This document shows, piece after piece, positions 5,917 through 6,939 of a stretch of 6,939 nt of DNA. This stretch comes from Robiginitomaculum sp. (GTDB taxonomy: Bacteria > Pseudomonadota > Alphaproteobacteria > Caulobacterales > Maricaulaceae): positions 2,779 to 9,717 of the forward strand of contig NVVU01000009.1 in the NCBI GenBank assembly GCA_002733485.1, read 5' to 3'. Below the pieces are notes generated by a model. That model saw only the letters and a list, made by a program, of their open reading frames with translations. It had not been told where the DNA came from and did no database searches. The translations under genes and the position numbers were made by a program. The first letter of the stretch is position 1; each line of letters opens with the position of its first letter.

Positions 5917-6939
5917 TCATTCTGCCAAGACACGATCATCTTTACGGGTAAAGTTCAGGTCTTGAAAATCAAAGCTGAAATCCGCATCCGGGTCCACCAG
6001 ACGCATGGTCATGCCAGCGATACTGCCCTGAAAGTCGGTTTGAAAACGCGCATAGGCATCCGCGCCAAAGCCGCGATCATCCCAGCGCACAATAAAGGTA
6101 TTCTGGTCAAAAGGTTCCAGCCAGCCTCTTAAATTAACTGACTTACGGGCGGAAAAGCGCAGGCCTTTTTTCTTTTTCACAATGTCGACCATGCCGAACC
6201 ACGGATCCTTGTAAGACCCTGTATAATTGCCAAGGGGGCGCAAAACTGTGCCTGACCCCTGCCAGCCTTCGGTCTTTTTTCTGGCCAGATTGCGTTTGGC
6301 CGCAGCCAGTTGGCGCTGTTTGTAAAAATCCACCCAGTCACGTTCTGGCTGTCCCATATACGTCCCGAGTAGACTTTGCGTCACTGCATTGCGTGCCCCA
6401 TAGTTTGAGCCATTATTCAAAACCACAATGCCCAGATTATCCAGCTCCGGCACCAAGGTCACATAGGCCTGCATACCCGACAATGTACCAGTGTGCGAGA
6501 TCACTTGCCTACCGTGTACATCTTCCTTGCGCCAGCCCAGCGCATAGGTTTTAAAATGAGTATTATCCAGTTTTCGCTCCAGCGCGGACACCCGCAAAAT
6601 GGTTTGCGATTTCCACATTTCATCACGTTGTTTTTTGCTGAAAATGCGCTTTCCATCCGGCCCTTTACCGCCATTTAGCTGGGTCATCATCCAGATGGAC
6701 ATGCCGCGTGCATTACACACCAGCCCGCCCGCCGGTTGCGAAGCGGTAATGGCCCCGCTGATTTTGTTGCGTGTAATGGGCTGTATTTTTTCCTCTATCA
6801 GACCATAGGGAATAGCCACATTGTGCAAATCTTTCTTCGCTATCTGACCGGCAAAACAGCCCATGCCCAGCGGGTCCAGAATGCGGGTTTGCACAAAATT
6901 CTCATATGGCGTGCCACTGGCCCGGGCCACCACTTCGCC
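5917..6939 (-). CDS. Serine hydrolase, beta-lactamase/CubicO type with DUF3471-like C-terminal domain, 5' end missing
   Basis: The last 340 codons of a serine hydrolase related to class C beta-lactamases and D-Ala-D-Ala peptidases. The frame is open to the window edge. The visible N-terminal part (EVVARASGTPYENFVQTRILDPLGM) normally follows the YxN motif, so the SxxK nucleophile motif and YxN lie outside. The third motif is visible: HTG (complement of 6487-6495) within ISHTGTLSGMQAY, the equivalent of the KTG box. After a linker rich in Arg and Lys (about 6270-6340), a beta-rich tail (GNYTGSY...DPWFGMVDIV to GMTMRLVD, about 5960-6250) resembles DUF3471, a lipocalin-like domain also found in the archaeal D-amino-acid-specific peptidase Pab87. 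The family includes esterases and D-peptidases, so the substrate is uncertain. Context with murein-peptide genes favours a D-amino-acid-containing peptide. The GTG codons near the edge should not be taken as the start. Confidence 0.88.
   Translation of the reverse strand, partial: GEVVARASGTPYENFVQTRILDPLGMGCFAGQIAKKDLHNVAIPYGLIEEKIQPITRNKISGAITASQPAGGLVCNARGMSIWMMTQLNGGKGPDGKRIFSKKQRDEMWKSQTILRVSALERKLDNTHFKTYALGWRKEDVHGRQVISHTGTLSGMQAYVTLVPELDNLGIVVLNNGSNYGARNAVTQSLLGTYMGQPERDWVDFYKQRQLAAAKRNLARKKTEGWQGSGTVLRPLGNYTGSYKDPWFGMVDIVKKKKGLRFSARKSVNLRGWLEPFDQNTFIVRWDDRGFGADAYARFQTDFQGSIAGMTMRLVDPDADFSFDFQDLNFTRKDDRVLAE

Overview
The window reads as a chromosomal segment of a Gram-negative bacterium, most likely an alphaproteobacterium. 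The reasons are the style of the diaminopimelate decarboxylase (its N-terminus and its CETGDTF active-site motif), moderately high GC, a Sec/lipobox-exported hydrolase, and proteobacterial-style M19 and serine hydrolase families. This placement is inferred from protein character only. I see no mobile element, tRNA, rRNA or CRISPR array.

Layout, left to right: (1) the 3' end of a membrane dipeptidase (peptidase M19) gene on +, followed 44 nt later by lysA (+), encoding diaminopimelate decarboxylase. (2) Convergent to lysA, an NhaC-family secondary transporter on -. (3) A divergent control region of about 200 bp (3093-3296) with a cluster of inverted repeats sharing the 10-mer TGGTATTAGA and its complement. 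(4) A + strand pair: a DUF819 polytopic membrane protein, then, 13 nt after its stop, a lipoprotein NlpC/P60 endopeptidase with two bacterial SH3-like domains. (5) Convergent to that pair, the 3' portion of a serine hydrolase of the beta-lactamase/CubicO type with a DUF3471-like C-terminal domain, running off the right edge on -.

The gene set suggests one theme: recovery of cell-wall peptides. NlpC/P60 enzymes of this architecture cut the gamma-D-Glu-meso-DAP bond of murein peptides. M19 dipeptidases accept dipeptides with a C-terminal D-residue. LysA converts meso-DAP to lysine. Some serine hydrolases with a lipocalin-like tail act on D-amino-acid peptides. The two membrane proteins (DUF819 and NhaC type) are then candidates for carrying the released peptides, DAP or lysine. 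The individual family calls are strong. The pathway, the transporter substrates and the shared regulation are inference. An L-Ala-D/L-Glu epimerase and a transcription factor, which such a pathway would be expected to have, are not in this window.
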